Notes: generated from the sequence alone by a model not told the origin. A DNA stretch of 64,000 nt from Streptomyces sp. AC1-42W (GCF_003248355.1 NZ_QKWY01000001.1:3678001-3742000), one strand, 5' to 3'. Positions 39,060 through 51,781 are shown, numbered from the stretch's first letter. Translations and numbers: made by a program.

Positions 39060-39154
39060 TTCATAAATCTCGCGTCGGGCGGACCAGCGTTTCACGATCG
39101 GTCACGGAGACGACCCAGCGAGCGTCCCCGTCCCCGCGTCCAAGGAGTCCCCGG

Positions 39155-40276
39155 ATGACCACCACCCTCTCGGAACGGATCTCACAATCCGCCTTCGACG
39201 GATCGAGGCTGCGCGTCGTGCTGCTGCTCGACCTGCACGACGGCGCCCAGAAGCAGTTCCTGGAGGCGTACGAGCACATGCGCAACCAGGTCGCCTCCGT
39301 CCCCGGCCACATCAGCGACCAGCTGTGCCAGTCCATCGAGAACCCCTCGCAGTGGCTGATCACCAGCGAATGGGAGAGCGCCCCGCCCTTCCTCGCCTGG
39401 GTCAACAGCGAGGAGCACGTCGCGACCGTACAGCCCCTGCACAGCTGCGTACGCGACACCCGCTCGCTGCGCTTCAGCGTCCTGCGCGAGACCGGCAAGG
39501 GCTTCGAGACCGTCCCCGACCCGGTCAGGGGCAGCCTCCAGACCTCCCCGCGCCTCGGCGACGGCGTCGTACGCCACGCGCTCACCTTCACCGTGAAGCC
39601 GGGCACCGAGGACATCGTCGCCAAGCACCTTGCCGAGTACGAGTCGCCGCGTTCCCGCGTGGACGACCACACCCGGCTGCGCCGCACCTCGCTGTTCATG
39701 CACGGCAACCGGGTCGTCCGCGCCGTCGAGGTCGAGGGCGACCTCATGGCCGCGCTGCGCCACGTCTCCCGCCAGCCCGAGATCCGCGCCGTCGAGGAGG
39801 CCATCAACCCCTACCTCGAACAGGACCGGGACCTCGCCGACCCCGACTCCGCCCGGATGTTCTTCACCCGCGCGGCCCTGCCCACCGTGCACCACGTCTC
39901 GGCCGGCCGGCACGACCCCGGCACCCTGCGCCGCCACGCCGTCTTCTACCGGGCCAAGGAGGGCTGCGGCATGGCCCTGGCCCGGCTGCTGGCCGGCAAC
40001 GACGAGGAGGCCGCCGACGACACCGGCAGCGTCATCGACAGCAGCACGATCTTCCAGCGCGACGACGTCGTCGTCCGCCTCCTGGAGGTGAGCGGCCCGC
40101 TCGACGCACAGCCCGCCCAGGCCCTCGGCATCCACGGCCCCGGCAAGGCGGCCCGGCTGGCCCGGCTCCTGGACGGCCCGGCGAGCACCGTCCCGGCCAA
40201 CGACCAGGACGCCGCCCGCCTCCTCGCCCGGTCCGAGATGCGGCTGATCACCGACCGGAGGGCCGCGGATTCCTGA
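39155..40276 (+). CDS. whiE-ORFI: SchA/CurD-like protein of the spore-pigment cluster (WhiE ORFI type)
   Basis: A 373-residue protein with an N-terminal dimeric ferredoxin-like (ABM) module ([20 protein letters not shown], then [12 protein letters not shown]). The rest is a SchA/CurD-type domain, with [20 protein letters not shown] and [20 protein letters not shown] as repeated modules. It is the first gene of the operon, with AAGGAG before ATG 39155. The family is found almost only in spore-pigment and related type II PKS clusters; its role is not fixed, perhaps chain handling or cyclisation. Confidence 0.87.
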   Translation: MTTTLSERISQSAFDGSRLRVVLLLDLHDGAQKQFLEAYEHMRNQVASVPGHISDQLCQSIENPSQWLITSEWESAPPFLAWVNSEEHVATVQPLHSCVRDTRSLRFSVLRETGKGFETVPDPVRGSLQTSPRLGDGVVRHALTFTVKPGTEDIVAKHLAEYESPRSRVDDHTRLRRTSLFMHGNRVVRAVEVEGDLMAALRHVSRQPEIRAVEEAINPYLEQDRDLADPDSARMFFTRAALPTVHHVSAGRHDPGTLRRHAVFYRAKEGCGMALARLLAGNDEEAADDTGSVIDSSTIFQRDDVVVRLLEVSGPLDAQPAQALGIHGPGKAARLARLLDGPASTVPANDQDAARLLARSEMRLITDRRAADS

Positions 40277-40352
40277 ACCGCGCTCCGGCATCCGGGGGGT
40301 TCTCGCCCGACCCGTCACACAACGCGCCCTGCGCCCAGGAGGAACAGCAGAC

Positions 40353-40787
40353 ATGACCACCCACCGGCCACGCATCGTGGACCTCAGTGAGACCCAGCCC
40401 AACCGCAGGCGCGGAGGCGACCTGCGCGCCCTGCTCACCCCGACCGCGGTGGGCGCCACCAGCGGCTTCATGGGGCTGGCCATCGTCGAGCCCGGCGACC
40501 GCATCGGCGAGCACTACCACCCGTACTCGGAGGAGTTCGTGTACGTCGTGCAGGGGCTCCTGGAGGTCGACCTGGACGGGGAGACGCACGCCATGCGCCC
40601 CGACCAGGGCCTGCTCATCCCCCCGCACGTGCGCCACCGCTTCCGCAACGTCGGCGACACCGAGGCCCGCATGGTCTTCCACCTCGGCCCGCTCGCACCC
40701 CGCCCCGAACTCGGCCACGTCGACACCGAGGTGACCGAGACCGCCGAGCGGGGTGCCCCGCCAGAACGAACCGAGGCCGCCTCATGA
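40353..40787 (+). CDS. whiE-ORFII: Cupin protein of the spore-pigment cluster (WhiE ORFII type)
   Basis: A 144-residue single-domain cupin. The metal-binding cupin motif 1 is [17 protein letters not shown] (His, His, Glu). Motif 2 spans [17 protein letters not shown] with the last His. It is like CurC/WhiE ORFII and cyclase-like cupins in aromatic PKS clusters. AGGAGG lies 9 bases before ATG 40353. It overlaps the KS-alpha ATG by 4 bases (ATGA). Confidence 0.88.
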   Translation: MTTHRPRIVDLSETQPNRRRGGDLRALLTPTAVGATSGFMGLAIVEPGDRIGEHYHPYSEEFVYVVQGLLEVDLDGETHAMRPDQGLLIPPHVRHRFRNVGDTEARMVFHLGPLAPRPELGHVDTEVTETAERGAPPERTEAAS

Positions 40788-42043
40788 CCCGGCGCGTGGC
40801 GGTCACCGGGGTCGGTGTCGTCGCACCGGGCGGCATCGGCGCACCGGCCTTCTGGGACCTGCTCTCCAACGGCCGCACCGCGACCCGCGGCATCACCCTC
40901 TTCGACCCGGCGGGCTTCCGCTCCCGGATCGCCGCCGAGTGCGACTTCGACCCGGCGGCCCACGGCCTGGACGACGAGGACACCGCCCGCGCGGACCGCT
41001 ATGTGCAGTTCGCGATGGTCGCCGCCCGCGAGGCGCTCGCCGACGCCGGACTGGACCCGGAGCACACCGACCCGTGGCGGATGGGCGTCTCCCTCGGCAC
41101 CGCCGTCGGCGGCACCACCCGCCTCGAACACGACTACGTCGCCGTCAGCGAGCACGGCACCCGCTGGGACGTGGACCACCGCCGGGCCGACCGCCACCTG
41201 GAGCGCGCCTTCTCGCCCAGCACCCTGGCCTCGGCCGTCGCCGAACAGGTCGGCGCGCACGGCCCCGTGCAGACCGTCTCGACCGGCTGCACCTCCGGCC
41301 TGGACGCCATCGGCTACGCCTTCCACTCCATCGAGGAGGGACGCGTCGACGTCTGCGTCGCCGGGGCGTCGGACTCGCCGATCACCCCGATCACCGTGGC
41401 CTGCTTCGACGCCATCAAGGCGACCTCCCCCAACAACGACGACCCGGAGCACGCCTCCCGGCCCTTCGACGCCCGCCGCGACGGCTTCGTCATGGGCGAG
41501 GGCGGCGCCGTACTCGTCCTGGAGGAGCTGGAGCACGCCAGGGCCCGCGGCGCGACCGTGTACTGCGAGATAGCCGGCTACGCGACCTTCGGCAACGCCT
41601 ACCACATGACCGGGCTCACCCCCGAGGGCCTGGAGATGGCCGCGGCCATCGAGAGCGCGCTCGGCCACGCCCGGATCGCCCCCCAGGACGTCGACTACGT
41701 CAACGCGCACGGCTCGGGCACCAAGCAGAACGACCGGCACGAGACCGCCGCCGTCAAACGCGCGCTCGGCGCCCACGCCCGCAAGGTGCCGATGAGCTCC
41801 ATCAAGTCGATGGTGGGCCACTCCCTCGGCGCGATCGGGGCGATAGAGATCGCCGCCTGCGTCCTGGCCCTGGTCAACCAGACGGTGCCGCCCACGGCGA
41901 ACTACCGGAACCCGGACCCGGAGTGCGACCTCGACTACGTGCCGCGCACCGCCCGCCCGCTGAAGCTGCGCAGCGTCCTGTCGGTCGGCAGTGGCTTCGG
42001 CGGCTTCCAGTCCGCGGTGGCCCTGACCCGAGGGAGGACATGA
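40784..42043 (+). CDS. whiE-ORFIII: Type II PKS ketosynthase alpha subunit (WhiE ORFIII type)
   Basis: A 419-residue beta-ketoacyl synthase that condenses malonyl-ACP units into the polyketide chain. The nucleophile is Cys169 in STGCTSG. The two catalytic His are in [10 protein letters not shown] and VGHSLGA. It starts inside the cupin stop and its stop overlaps the KS-beta start, so the minimal PKS subunits are tightly coupled. It should work as a heterodimer with the next gene. Confidence 0.96.
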   Translation: MTRRVAVTGVGVVAPGGIGAPAFWDLLSNGRTATRGITLFDPAGFRSRIAAECDFDPAAHGLDDEDTARADRYVQFAMVAAREALADAGLDPEHTDPWRMGVSLGTAVGGTTRLEHDYVAVSEHGTRWDVDHRRADRHLERAFSPSTLASAVAEQVGAHGPVQTVSTGCTSGLDAIGYAFHSIEEGRVDVCVAGASDSPITPITVACFDAIKATSPNNDDPEHASRPFDARRDGFVMGEGGAVLVLEELEHARARGATVYCEIAGYATFGNAYHMTGLTPEGLEMAAAIESALGHARIAPQDVDYVNAHGSGTKQNDRHETAAVKRALGAHARKVPMSSIKSMVGHSLGAIGAIEIAACVLALVNQTVPPTANYRNPDPECDLDYVPRTARPLKLRSVLSVGSGFGGFQSAVALTRGRT

Positions 42044-43281
42044 TGAGCACCCGAAAGGCCCGGCGTACCGTTGTCACCGGCATCGGCGTCGTCGCCCCCA
42101 ACGGCACGAGCACCGAAGCCTTCTGGAAGCGCACCCAGGAAGGCATGAGCGTCCTGGACCGGGTCACCCGCGAAGGGTGCGAGAACCTGCCGCTGCGCAT
42201 CGCGGGCGAGGTCCGCGGCTTCGACCCGGTCGCGCTCATCGAGGAGCGCTACCTCGTCCAGACCGACCGGTTCACGCACTTCGCCATGGCCGCCGCCGAC
42301 ATGGCCCTGGACGACGCCCGGCTCGGCCGCGCCGACTACGAGGACCGGCCGTTCGGCGTGGGCGTGGTCACCGCGGCCGGCTCCGGCGGCGGCGAGTTCG
42401 GCCAGCGCGAACTCCAGCGGCTGTGGGGCCAGGGCTCCACCTACGTCGGCCCCTACCAGTCGATCGCCTGGTTCTACGCGGCGAGCACCGGCCAGATCTC
42501 CATCCGGGGCGGTTTCAAGGGACCGTGCGCGGTGGTGGCCGCCGACGAGGCGGGCGGCCTGGACGCGCTGGCGCACGCCGACCGCTCCGTGCGGCGCGGC
42601 ACCGACGCGGTCGTGGTCGGCGCGGCGGAGGCCCCGCTCGCCCCCTACTCCGTGGTCTGCCAGCTCGGCTACCGCGACCTGAGCGCGGCCGACGACCCGA
42701 CGCGGGCCTACCGCCCGTTCACCTCGGACGCCTGCGGATTCGTGCCCGCCGAGGGCGGCGCGATGCTCGTGGTCGAGGAGGAGTCGGCGGCCCGTGACCG
42801 CGGCGCCCGGGTCCGGGCGGAGATCGCGGGCCACACCGCGACCTTCACCACCGCCGCGCACTGGGAGGAGTCCCGCGAGGGCCTCGCCCACGCCATCGAG
42901 GGCGCGCTGCGGGAGGCCGGCTGCGCACCCGACGAGGTCGACGTCGTCTTCGCGGACGCGCTGGGCTCGCCGGCCGCCGACCGGGCCGAGGCGCTGGCCC
43001 TGGCCGACGCGCTGGGCCCGCACAGCAGGCGCGTCCCCGTCACCGCCCCCAAGACGGGCATCGGCCGCGCCTACTGCGGGGGGCCCGTCCTGGACGCGGC
43101 CGCCGCCGTCCTGGCCATGGAGGACGGCCTCGTGCCGCCCACGCCCAACGTCTTCGAGGTCTGCCACGACCTCGACGTCGTCACCGGCCGGGCCCGCCCC
43201 GCCGAGCTGCGCACCGCGCTCGTCCTCAGCCGCGGCCTCATGGGCTCGAACGCGGCCCTGGTACTGCGGCGCCCCTCGTGA
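42043..43281 (+). CDS. whiE-ORFIV: Type II PKS chain-length factor, KS-beta (WhiE ORFIV type)
   Basis: A 412-residue ketosynthase-like partner that sets chain length and primes the polyketide. The catalytic Cys is absent, as expected. In most chain-length factors the position is Gln (AEQAGGLD); here it is Glu169 in AADEAGGLD, at the same number as Cys169 of the alpha subunit. GGGAGGA lies 5 bases before ATG 42043; ATG 42040 also fits. Spore-pigment factors usually direct long (C24) chains, which I infer from the family. Confidence 0.94.
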   Translation: MSTRKARRTVVTGIGVVAPNGTSTEAFWKRTQEGMSVLDRVTREGCENLPLRIAGEVRGFDPVALIEERYLVQTDRFTHFAMAAADMALDDARLGRADYEDRPFGVGVVTAAGSGGGEFGQRELQRLWGQGSTYVGPYQSIAWFYAASTGQISIRGGFKGPCAVVAADEAGGLDALAHADRSVRRGTDAVVVGAAEAPLAPYSVVCQLGYRDLSAADDPTRAYRPFTSDACGFVPAEGGAMLVVEEESAARDRGARVRAEIAGHTATFTTAAHWEESREGLAHAIEGALREAGCAPDEVDVVFADALGSPAADRAEALALADALGPHSRRVPVTAPKTGIGRAYCGGPVLDAAAAVLAMEDGLVPPTPNVFEVCHDLDVVTGRARPAELRTALVLSRGLMGSNAALVLRRPS

Positions 43282-43310
43282 ACCCATCCCATGAGAAGGA
43301 GAACTCCCTC

Positions 43311-44049
<739 letters not shown>

Positions 44050-44070
44050 CCCGCCCCCGCGGACCGGCCA

Positions 44071-44104
44071 CCGGACCGGCCACCCGGCCGGGTGGCCGGT
44101 CCGG
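44071..44104 (+). repeat. 34-base perfect palindrome between cyclase genes
   Basis: The sequence is fully self-complementary (centre CCGG at 44086-44089) and is preceded by a direct copy of GGACCGGCCACC (44061-44072). It fills most of the 76-base gap between ORFVI and ORFVII. In RNA it would make a very stable hairpin that could reduce or stabilise downstream transcript. Confidence 0.85.
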
Positions 44105-44125
44105 GCAGCAGAAAGGCACCCGCCC

Positions 44126-44458
44126 ATGCACCACGCCCTGATCGTCGCCCGGATGGCGCCGGGATCGGCCCCGGACATCGCGGAGCTGTTCGCCGCGTCC
44201 GACAACAGCGAACTGCCGCACCTGGTGGGTGTCACCCGCCGCAAGCTGTTCCAGTTCGGCGACGTCTACCTGCACATGATCGAGTCCGAGAAACCACCGG
44301 GCCCGGAGATCGCCAAGGTGACCGGGCACCCGGAGTTCAAGGCCATCAGCGAACGGCTCACCGCCTTCGTCAGCCCCTACGACCCCGAGACCTGGCGCGG
44401 GCCCAAGGACGCCATGGCCCAGGAGTTCTACCGCTGGGAGCGCGGCGCCACCGCGTGA
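44126..44458 (+). CDS. whiE-ORFVII: TcmI-family polyketide cyclase (WhiE ORFVII type)
   Basis: A 110-residue ferredoxin-fold cyclase of the TcmI/WhiE ORFVII family that forms later rings. It opens with HHALIVARMAPGSAPDIAEL; GVTRRKLFQFGDVYLHMIE is the conserved centre, and FYRWERGA ends it. GAAAGG lies 9 bases before ATG 44126. It is the last gene of the polyketide operon and is followed by a strong terminator. Confidence 0.92.
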   Translation: MHHALIVARMAPGSAPDIAELFAASDNSELPHLVGVTRRKLFQFGDVYLHMIESEKPPGPEIAKVTGHPEFKAISERLTAFVSPYDPETWRGPKDAMAQEFYRWERGATA

Positions 44459-44467
44459 GCCACGGAC

Positions 44468-44506
44468 ACCGCCCCGGTCCGGCAGCAGCTGCCGGACCGG
44501 GGCGGT
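44468..44506. terminator. Strong terminator of the spore-pigment operon
   Basis: Perfect 18-base arms (44468-44485 and 44489-44506) around a CAG loop lie 10 bases after the ORFVII stop and about 20 bases before the convergent methyltransferase stop, so it serves both genes. Confidence 0.92.
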
Positions 44507-44524
44507 CACGCGTACGCCCGCGGA

Positions 44525-45586
44525 TCAGTCCGGGACCACGCACTCGAACGCGTGCAGATACGCGTTGACCGGCCGGACCGCGTCGATGCGCAGGCCCGCG
44601 TCGGACAGCCGGTCCACCAGACTCTGCCGGGTGTGCTTGGCGCCGCCCACGTTCAGGAGCAGCAGCAGGTCCATCGCGCTGGTGAACCGCATCGACGGGG
44701 TGTCGTCCACCAGGTTCTCGATCACGACGACCCGGGCACCGGGCCGGGCCGCCCGGACGACGGCGCGCAGCGCCCGGCGGGTGCTGTCGTCGTCCCACTC
44801 CAGGATGTTCTTGATGATGTAGAGGTCGGCGGCCACCGGAATGCCCTCGCGGCAGTCCCCGGCCACGATCGACGCCCGCCCGGCGAGCGCCCCGCCCTCC
44901 CGCAGCCGCCCGTCGGCCCGCGCGACCACGCCCGGCAGATCCATCAGGGTGCCGCTGAGCGACGGGTACTTCTCCAGCAGACCGGCCAGCACATGCCCCT
45001 GGCCGCCGCCGATGTCCGCCACCGCCGAGACCCCGGTGAGGTCGAGCAGCGCGGCCACGTCCAGCGCCGACTGCACACTGGAGGTGGTCATCGCCTCGTT
45101 GAACACCTGCGCCGACTCGTGGGCGTCCTGGTGCAGGTAGTCGAAGAACTCCTTGCCGAAGACATCCTCGAACACATTGGAGCCGGAGCGCACCGCGTCC
45201 TCCAGACGCGGCCACACCTGCCACGTCCAGGGCTCCGTGCACCACAGCGTGATGGCCCGCAGACTGTGCGGGTCGTCCTCGCGCAGCAGCCGGGACATGT
45301 CGGTGTGCGCGAAGGTGCCGTCGGCGTGCTCCGTGAAGACGCCGTAGCAGGCCAGGGCCCGCAGCAGCCGCCGCAGCGGGCCGGCCTCGGTGCCCACCGC
45401 CGCCGCCAGCCGCTCCGGGGTCTGGGGCGTCTCGCCCAGCGCGTCGGCGACGCCCAGCCGGGCGCAGGCGCGCAGGGCGGCGGAGCGGGCCGCGCCGAAC
45501 ACGATCTCGCGCAGCCGCATCGCCGGCTGCGGGGTGGGAAGGGGCTGGACGGGAGTGGTGCCGGGGGTCGTGCTCACGGTGGTCAT
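44525..45586 (-). CDS. SAM-dependent O-methyltransferase next to the spore-pigment cluster
   Basis: A 353-residue O-methyltransferase of the acetylserotonin/polyketide type (DnrK, TcmO-like). The N-terminal dimerisation helices include MRLREIVFGAARSAALRACA. The AdoMet motif is AVADIGGGQGHVLAGLLEKYP-like (DIGGGQGHV), and YIIKNILEWDDDSTRRALRA is the catalytic region. ATG 45586 has GAGGAGAAG upstream. It is convergent with the polyketide operon, so a shared role in pigment tailoring is plausible but unproven. S. coelicolor whiE has no such gene that I recall. Confidence 0.85.
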   Translation of the reverse strand: MTTVSTTPGTTPVQPLPTPQPAMRLREIVFGAARSAALRACARLGVADALGETPQTPERLAAAVGTEAGPLRRLLRALACYGVFTEHADGTFAHTDMSRLLREDDPHSLRAITLWCTEPWTWQVWPRLEDAVRSGSNVFEDVFGKEFFDYLHQDAHESAQVFNEAMTTSSVQSALDVAALLDLTGVSAVADIGGGQGHVLAGLLEKYPSLSGTLMDLPGVVARADGRLREGGALAGRASIVAGDCREGIPVAADLYIIKNILEWDDDSTRRALRAVVRAARPGARVVVIENLVDDTPSMRFTSAMDLLLLLNVGGAKHTRQSLVDRLSDAGLRIDAVRPVNAYLHAFECVVPD

Positions 45587-45621
45587 GCCGTCTCGCTTCT
45601 CCTCGTACGGGGGGTCACCGG

Positions 45622-46698
45622 TCAGCACATCCCGGCCGGTGCGGAGGTCGTGCAGACATTGCCGGTGAACCGGTTGCCCGTGCCGGTGTCCCGGTCGGCC
45701 AGATCCGCCGGCCGGTTGCCGAGGACCACGTTGCCGCTCACGGTGTTGTCGTTGTTCTTCGCGCCCACGAAGCTCTTGAACAGCACGACACCGCCCGACA
45801 GCGGGGTGTCGCCCACGTTGTCGCGGATCACGTTGGACCGCACCTCGGTGGCCGCGGCGCCGGTCAGCACGATCCCGGAACCCTGGATCGCGGGCAGCCG
45901 GTCGGTGGCGGCGCAGAACTTGTTGTTGCCGGTGATCCGGTTGGCGCGCACCGCCATGTCACCGGCCTGCGGGGTGCCCTCGTCGCCCACGACGAACATC
46001 CCGCTGCAGTTGGCGGTGACGGTGTTGTCCCGCACCGACAGGTTGCGCACCCGCCGCGCGGTGAACCCGATCCGGTTGTCGGTCAGCGTGTTGCCCCGGA
46101 CCCGGGTGCCGCCGGTGTCGGTGGCGCCGCCCTCCTCGTCCACGCTGTTGGCGACGAAGACGCCCGCGTCGCCGTTGGAGCGGGCGGTGCTGTCGCGGAT
46201 GTCGGAGCGGGTGGACCGCTGCTGGGCGATGCCCCAGACGCCGTTCGCGTCGGCGGTCACCGACCGCACGGTCAGCCGGTCGGTCCAGGACGCCCAGACG
46301 CCGCTGCGGTCGAACCCGGTGACGCGCAGGGACCTGATGGTCACCCCGTCCACGGTGGCGTCCCGCGTCCCCAGCACGCAGATGCCGTTGCCGGCCCCCG
46401 CGCAGTCGTCGCCGGACGCGGCCCGGCCTTCGGCGGGCATGACGACGGTGCCGTCGCCGGAGCCGCGCAGGGTGATCCCCGGCGTGGTGATCCGCACGCT
46501 CTCGCGGTAGGTGCCGGGCCGGACGACGACGGTGTCGCCGGGCCGCGCGGCGTCCACCGCCGCCTGGATGGACTGCCCCGGCGACACCACGAGTGCGGCG
46601 CCCGCGCCGGCGGCCGGCGCGGAGGGGGCCGCGACGGCCAGGCCGGCGGCCGATGCGGCCGCGATGCTCACGAGGCGGGTGATGTGTCGTTTCCTCAT
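45622..46698 (-). CDS. Secreted right-handed beta-helix (NosD-like) protein
   Basis: A 358-residue secreted protein. Residues 1-34 are a signal peptide (ITRLVSIAAASAAGLAVAAP, then SAPAAG). The body has the parallel beta-helix pattern with IQAAVDAARPGDTVVVRPGT near the start, VTIRSLRVTGFDRSGVWASW, and many repeats with N at turn positions (VRGNTLTDNRIGFT, VRDNTVTANCSGMF). No catalytic residues can be assigned. It is probably a carbohydrate-binding or wall protein. Confidence 0.85.
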   Translation of the reverse strand: MRKRHITRLVSIAAASAAGLAVAAPSAPAAGAGAALVVSPGQSIQAAVDAARPGDTVVVRPGTYRESVRITTPGITLRGSGDGTVVMPAEGRAASGDDCAGAGNGICVLGTRDATVDGVTIRSLRVTGFDRSGVWASWTDRLTVRSVTADANGVWGIAQQRSTRSDIRDSTARSNGDAGVFVANSVDEEGGATDTGGTRVRGNTLTDNRIGFTARRVRNLSVRDNTVTANCSGMFVVGDEGTPQAGDMAVRANRITGNNKFCAATDRLPAIQGSGIVLTGAAATEVRSNVIRDNVGDTPLSGGVVLFKSFVGAKNNDNTVSGNVVLGNRPADLADRDTGTGNRFTGNVCTTSAPAGMC

Positions 46699-46812
46699 GA
46701 GCCGAAGCTATGGGCGATCCCGGCCCCGTGCCACGCACGGTGACCGGTTGGACGCGGGACGTGCCCGAATGGCTCACGCCCGCGCCCGTGCCACGCCCGG
46801 TAGCGTGGCGGT

Positions 46813-47220
46813 GTGACCCCCGAGAGCGATCTTCGAGTCCTGCTGAGCGAGCTGCGCCCCGAGCGCCGGCCGGGCCGCTATGTGTACGCCACCGTGCCGG
46901 ACGGCGTCCTGCCCGACGGCGTCGACCCCGTCGTCACGGTCCGGGAGACCGAGGGGCTCACCCTGGTGCTCCCCGAGACGGAGGCGGCGGCGGCCGGGCT
47001 GCCGTACACCTACGCGGCCGGCTGGATCACCCTGCGGGTGCACTCGGCGCTGGAGGCGGTGGGCCTGACCGCCGCGGTGTCGCTCGCCCTCACCGACGCC
47101 GGGATCAGCTGCAACGTGGTGGCGGGATACCACCACGACCACCTCTTCGTGCCGTACGGGCGCACCGACGACGCCGTCGCCGTGCTGGAACGCCTCGCGG
47201 CGGAGTCCCGGACCCGCTGA
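46813..47220 (+). CDS. ACT domain-containing protein
   Basis: A 135-residue protein starting at GTG 46813. It has ACT-type strands, with YVYATVPDGVLPDGVDPVVT in the first half and HSALEAVGLTAAVSLALTDA, then SCNVVAGYHHDHLFVPYGR in the second. This small stand-alone ACT family binds amino acids or similar ligands in other proteins. It is divergent from the beta-helix gene. Its ligand is unknown. Confidence 0.82.
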   Translation: MTPESDLRVLLSELRPERRPGRYVYATVPDGVLPDGVDPVVTVRETEGLTLVLPETEAAAAGLPYTYAAGWITLRVHSALEAVGLTAAVSLALTDAGISCNVVAGYHHDHLFVPYGRTDDAVAVLERLAAESRTR

Positions 47221-47334
47221 GGGTGTGCCCGCGGGCATGGGTGCGCGGGTGTGCGCGGGTGTGCCGCCGGGCCTGGGCATATGCCGGTCCGGGTCCGGCT
47301 CGGCGAGGTGAGCTGGGACACGTAACATGTGTGC

Positions 47335-47835
47335 ATGTCCTTCCTCCGCCGCCGTAGCGCCGCCACACCCGCGGGCCCCGACTTCGACGTCCTGGCCATG
47401 GACCCCGGTGACTGGCCCGGAAACCTCGGCGCCGGTCTGTTGCCCGCGCCCGACGGCAGCTGCCAGGGTGTGTTCCTGCGGTACGACCTGTTCGGCGGGC
47501 GCGGCCCCGCGATGATCATCGGCAACCTCCCGGAGGGCTCGCCCGCGCGCGAGACCGAGGAGGGACAGGTGCCCTTCGAGGTGGCCCAGCTGCTGCTCGC
47601 CCTGGAGAACGACGAGCCGGTCGAGGTCACCGGCACCGAGGACATGCCCGTGATGCAGGGCGACAACCTGCTGATCGTGCGCCGGGTGAAGCTCTCCGAG
47701 AGCCGGATCTCCTGTGTGCAGTTCGACCGCAGCGACGGGGTGCTCGTCACCATCGCCAGCTGGGACCGGCCCATCACCGACGACCTCTACACCCTTCTGA
47801 AGCCGCTCCCCGCCGAACTCTTCCAGCAGGGCTGA
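47335..47835 (+). CDS. Conserved hypothetical protein
   Basis: A 166-residue soluble protein. The frame opens at 47329; I chose ATG 47335. It starts with SFLRRRSAATPAGPDFDVLA, then DPGDWPGNLGAGLLPAPDGS, and ends with a helical tail (LYTLLKPLPAELFQQG). No enzyme motif is visible. It resembles small Streptomyces proteins of unknown function. It is convergent with geoA and shares a terminator. Confidence 0.68.
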   Translation: MSFLRRRSAATPAGPDFDVLAMDPGDWPGNLGAGLLPAPDGSCQGVFLRYDLFGGRGPAMIIGNLPEGSPARETEEGQVPFEVAQLLLALENDEPVEVTGTEDMPVMQGDNLLIVRRVKLSESRISCVQFDRSDGVLVTIASWDRPITDDLYTLLKPLPAELFQQG

Positions 47836-47857
47836 GCCCGCACCGCCCGGCCGGGAC

Positions 47858-47888
47858 GGGCCCGCCGTGTACCGAACACGGCGGGCCC
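47858..47888. terminator. Bidirectional terminator next to geoA
   Basis: A hairpin with 13-base arms (47858-47870 and 47876-47888) and loop ACCGA sits between convergent stops. No U tract. Confidence 0.82.
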
Positions 47889-47899
47889 CACCCGTACCG

Positions 47900-50413
<2,514 letters not shown>

Positions 50414-51550
50414 TCAGCGGGTTCCGACGGCCGCCCGCACGGCGTTGCGGGCCATCGCGCAGTCGTCGTGCAGCCGGCGCAGCAGCAGCCGCTGCTCCTC
50501 GCCGGGGGCGAGCGAGCCCGGACGGTCCTGGCCGGACCTGGCGGGACCGGCGTCCCGCATCGCCCGCTGCACGGCCGTCTCGTACCTGCGGATCTCCCGG
50601 GTCAGAACGAGCATCAGGTTCACCAGGAACGCGTCCCGCGCCGCCGGACCGGCCACCTGCGCCAGCTTGCTGATCTCGCGCCGCGCCACCGGGGCGTCGC
50701 CCAGCACCGTCCACAGCGTCGCCAGGTCGTAGCCCGGCAGGTACCAGCCCGCGTGCTCCCAGTCCACCAGCACCGGACCGGTGGGCGACAGGAGGATGTT
50801 GGACAGCAGCGCGTCCCCGTGGCAGAACTGGCCCATGGCGTGCCGTCCGCCGGAGTGGGCGAGCCCGTGCAGCAGCTTCTGCAGGTCGCCCAGGTCCCGG
50901 TCGGTGAAGAGCCCCAGCTCGTGGTACCGGGTGATCCGCGCGGCGTAGTCCAGCGGCGCGTCGAACAGTCCGGCCGGCGGGCGCCAGGCGTTCACCCGGC
51001 CGATCGCGCCGAGCACGGCCCGCAGATCCGCGCGCGGCGGGGTCTCGGACGGATGCCTCGTCAGCGCGGCCACCCGGCCGGGCATCCGCTCGATGACCAG
51101 CGTGCAGTTCTCCGGATCGGCGGCGATGAGCCGGGGCGCCCGGACCGGCGGACGGTGCCGGACGAACGCCCGGTATACCGCTATCTCGTGCTTGAACCGT
51201 TCCGACCACGCGGGGGAGTGGTCCAGTAAACACTTCGCGACCGCCGTCGCCCGTCCGGTGGAACCGACGAGCAGCACCGAACGCCCGCTGCGCCGCAGCA
51301 CCTGTACCGGGTTGAACTCCGGGCAGATCCGGTGCACGGACGCGATCACCATGCGCAGCTGGGCGCCCTGCGGGCCCGAGAGGTCCAGCCGGCCGCCGAG
51401 CGAGGGGACGCCCGGCCCCCCCGGACGCCGGGGCCGGCCGATACCGGCGGCCGGGACGGCGGCGCGCGGGTCGAGGTACGGCCCGCCGCCCGCCTGGAGC
51501 GGACGCAGCGGCCGGGGCGGGGCGGACACGGAGGACGATGCTGTGTACAT
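50414..51550 (-). CDS. APH-fold phosphotransferase family protein
   Basis: A 378-residue protein of the aminoglycoside/choline kinase fold. HGD (His244, Asp246) in [13 protein letters not shown] is the catalytic loop and VDWEHAG carries the metal-binding Asp. The Lys in [13 protein letters not shown] is the likely ATP anchor. The N-terminal 80 residues are Pro/Gly/Arg-rich and probably disordered. Its substrate is unknown; resistance is only one option. It is divergent from an NsdA-like regulator. ATG 51550 is chosen over 51595. Confidence 0.85.
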   Translation of the reverse strand: MYTASSSVSAPPRPLRPLQAGGGPYLDPRAAVPAAGIGRPRRPGGPGVPSLGGRLDLSGPQGAQLRMVIASVHRICPEFNPVQVLRRSGRSVLLVGSTGRATAVAKCLLDHSPAWSERFKHEIAVYRAFVRHRPPVRAPRLIAADPENCTLVIERMPGRVAALTRHPSETPPRADLRAVLGAIGRVNAWRPPAGLFDAPLDYAARITRYHELGLFTDRDLGDLQKLLHGLAHSGGRHAMGQFCHGDALLSNILLSPTGPVLVDWEHAGWYLPGYDLATLWTVLGDAPVARREISKLAQVAGPAARDAFLVNLMLVLTREIRRYETAVQRAMRDAGPARSGQDRPGSLAPGEEQRLLLRRLHDDCAMARNAVRAAVGTR

Positions 51551-51701
51551 GGGCGAGACAGATCCCTTCGCGCGCCGACAAGATGCGTGCGCCACCCCGA
51601 CCGGCGGCCCTTCGGCACCCTGGGGAGTACCGAGGGCTGCCGGGCGGGGTTGCGCTTTCCTACCTTACAACAGCGCATGGGTGTGTATCGACATAGCGAG
51701 C

Positions 51702-51728
51702 CCTGGCGAAGCCTGGCGAATAGGCGAA
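51702..51728 (+). promoter_or_regulatory. Direct repeats upstream of the NsdA-like gene
   Basis: CCTGGCGAA occurs twice (51702-51710 and 51712-51720), followed by AGGCGAA (51722-51728), all spaced one helical turn (10 bases) apart. This phased array lies about 54 bases before the GTG at 51782 and could be a cooperative operator. Confidence 0.5.
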
Positions 51729-51781
51729 AGGCATCTGACCCGGGGTTAGTGTCAACACAGCCGAGAACCTGGGGGCTTGAC

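Noticed and set aside
50414..51550. An aminoglycoside resistance gene
   Set aside because: The fold and HGD loop are shared by many kinases of choline, homoserine and other substrates; nothing shows resistance, so only the fold is claimed.
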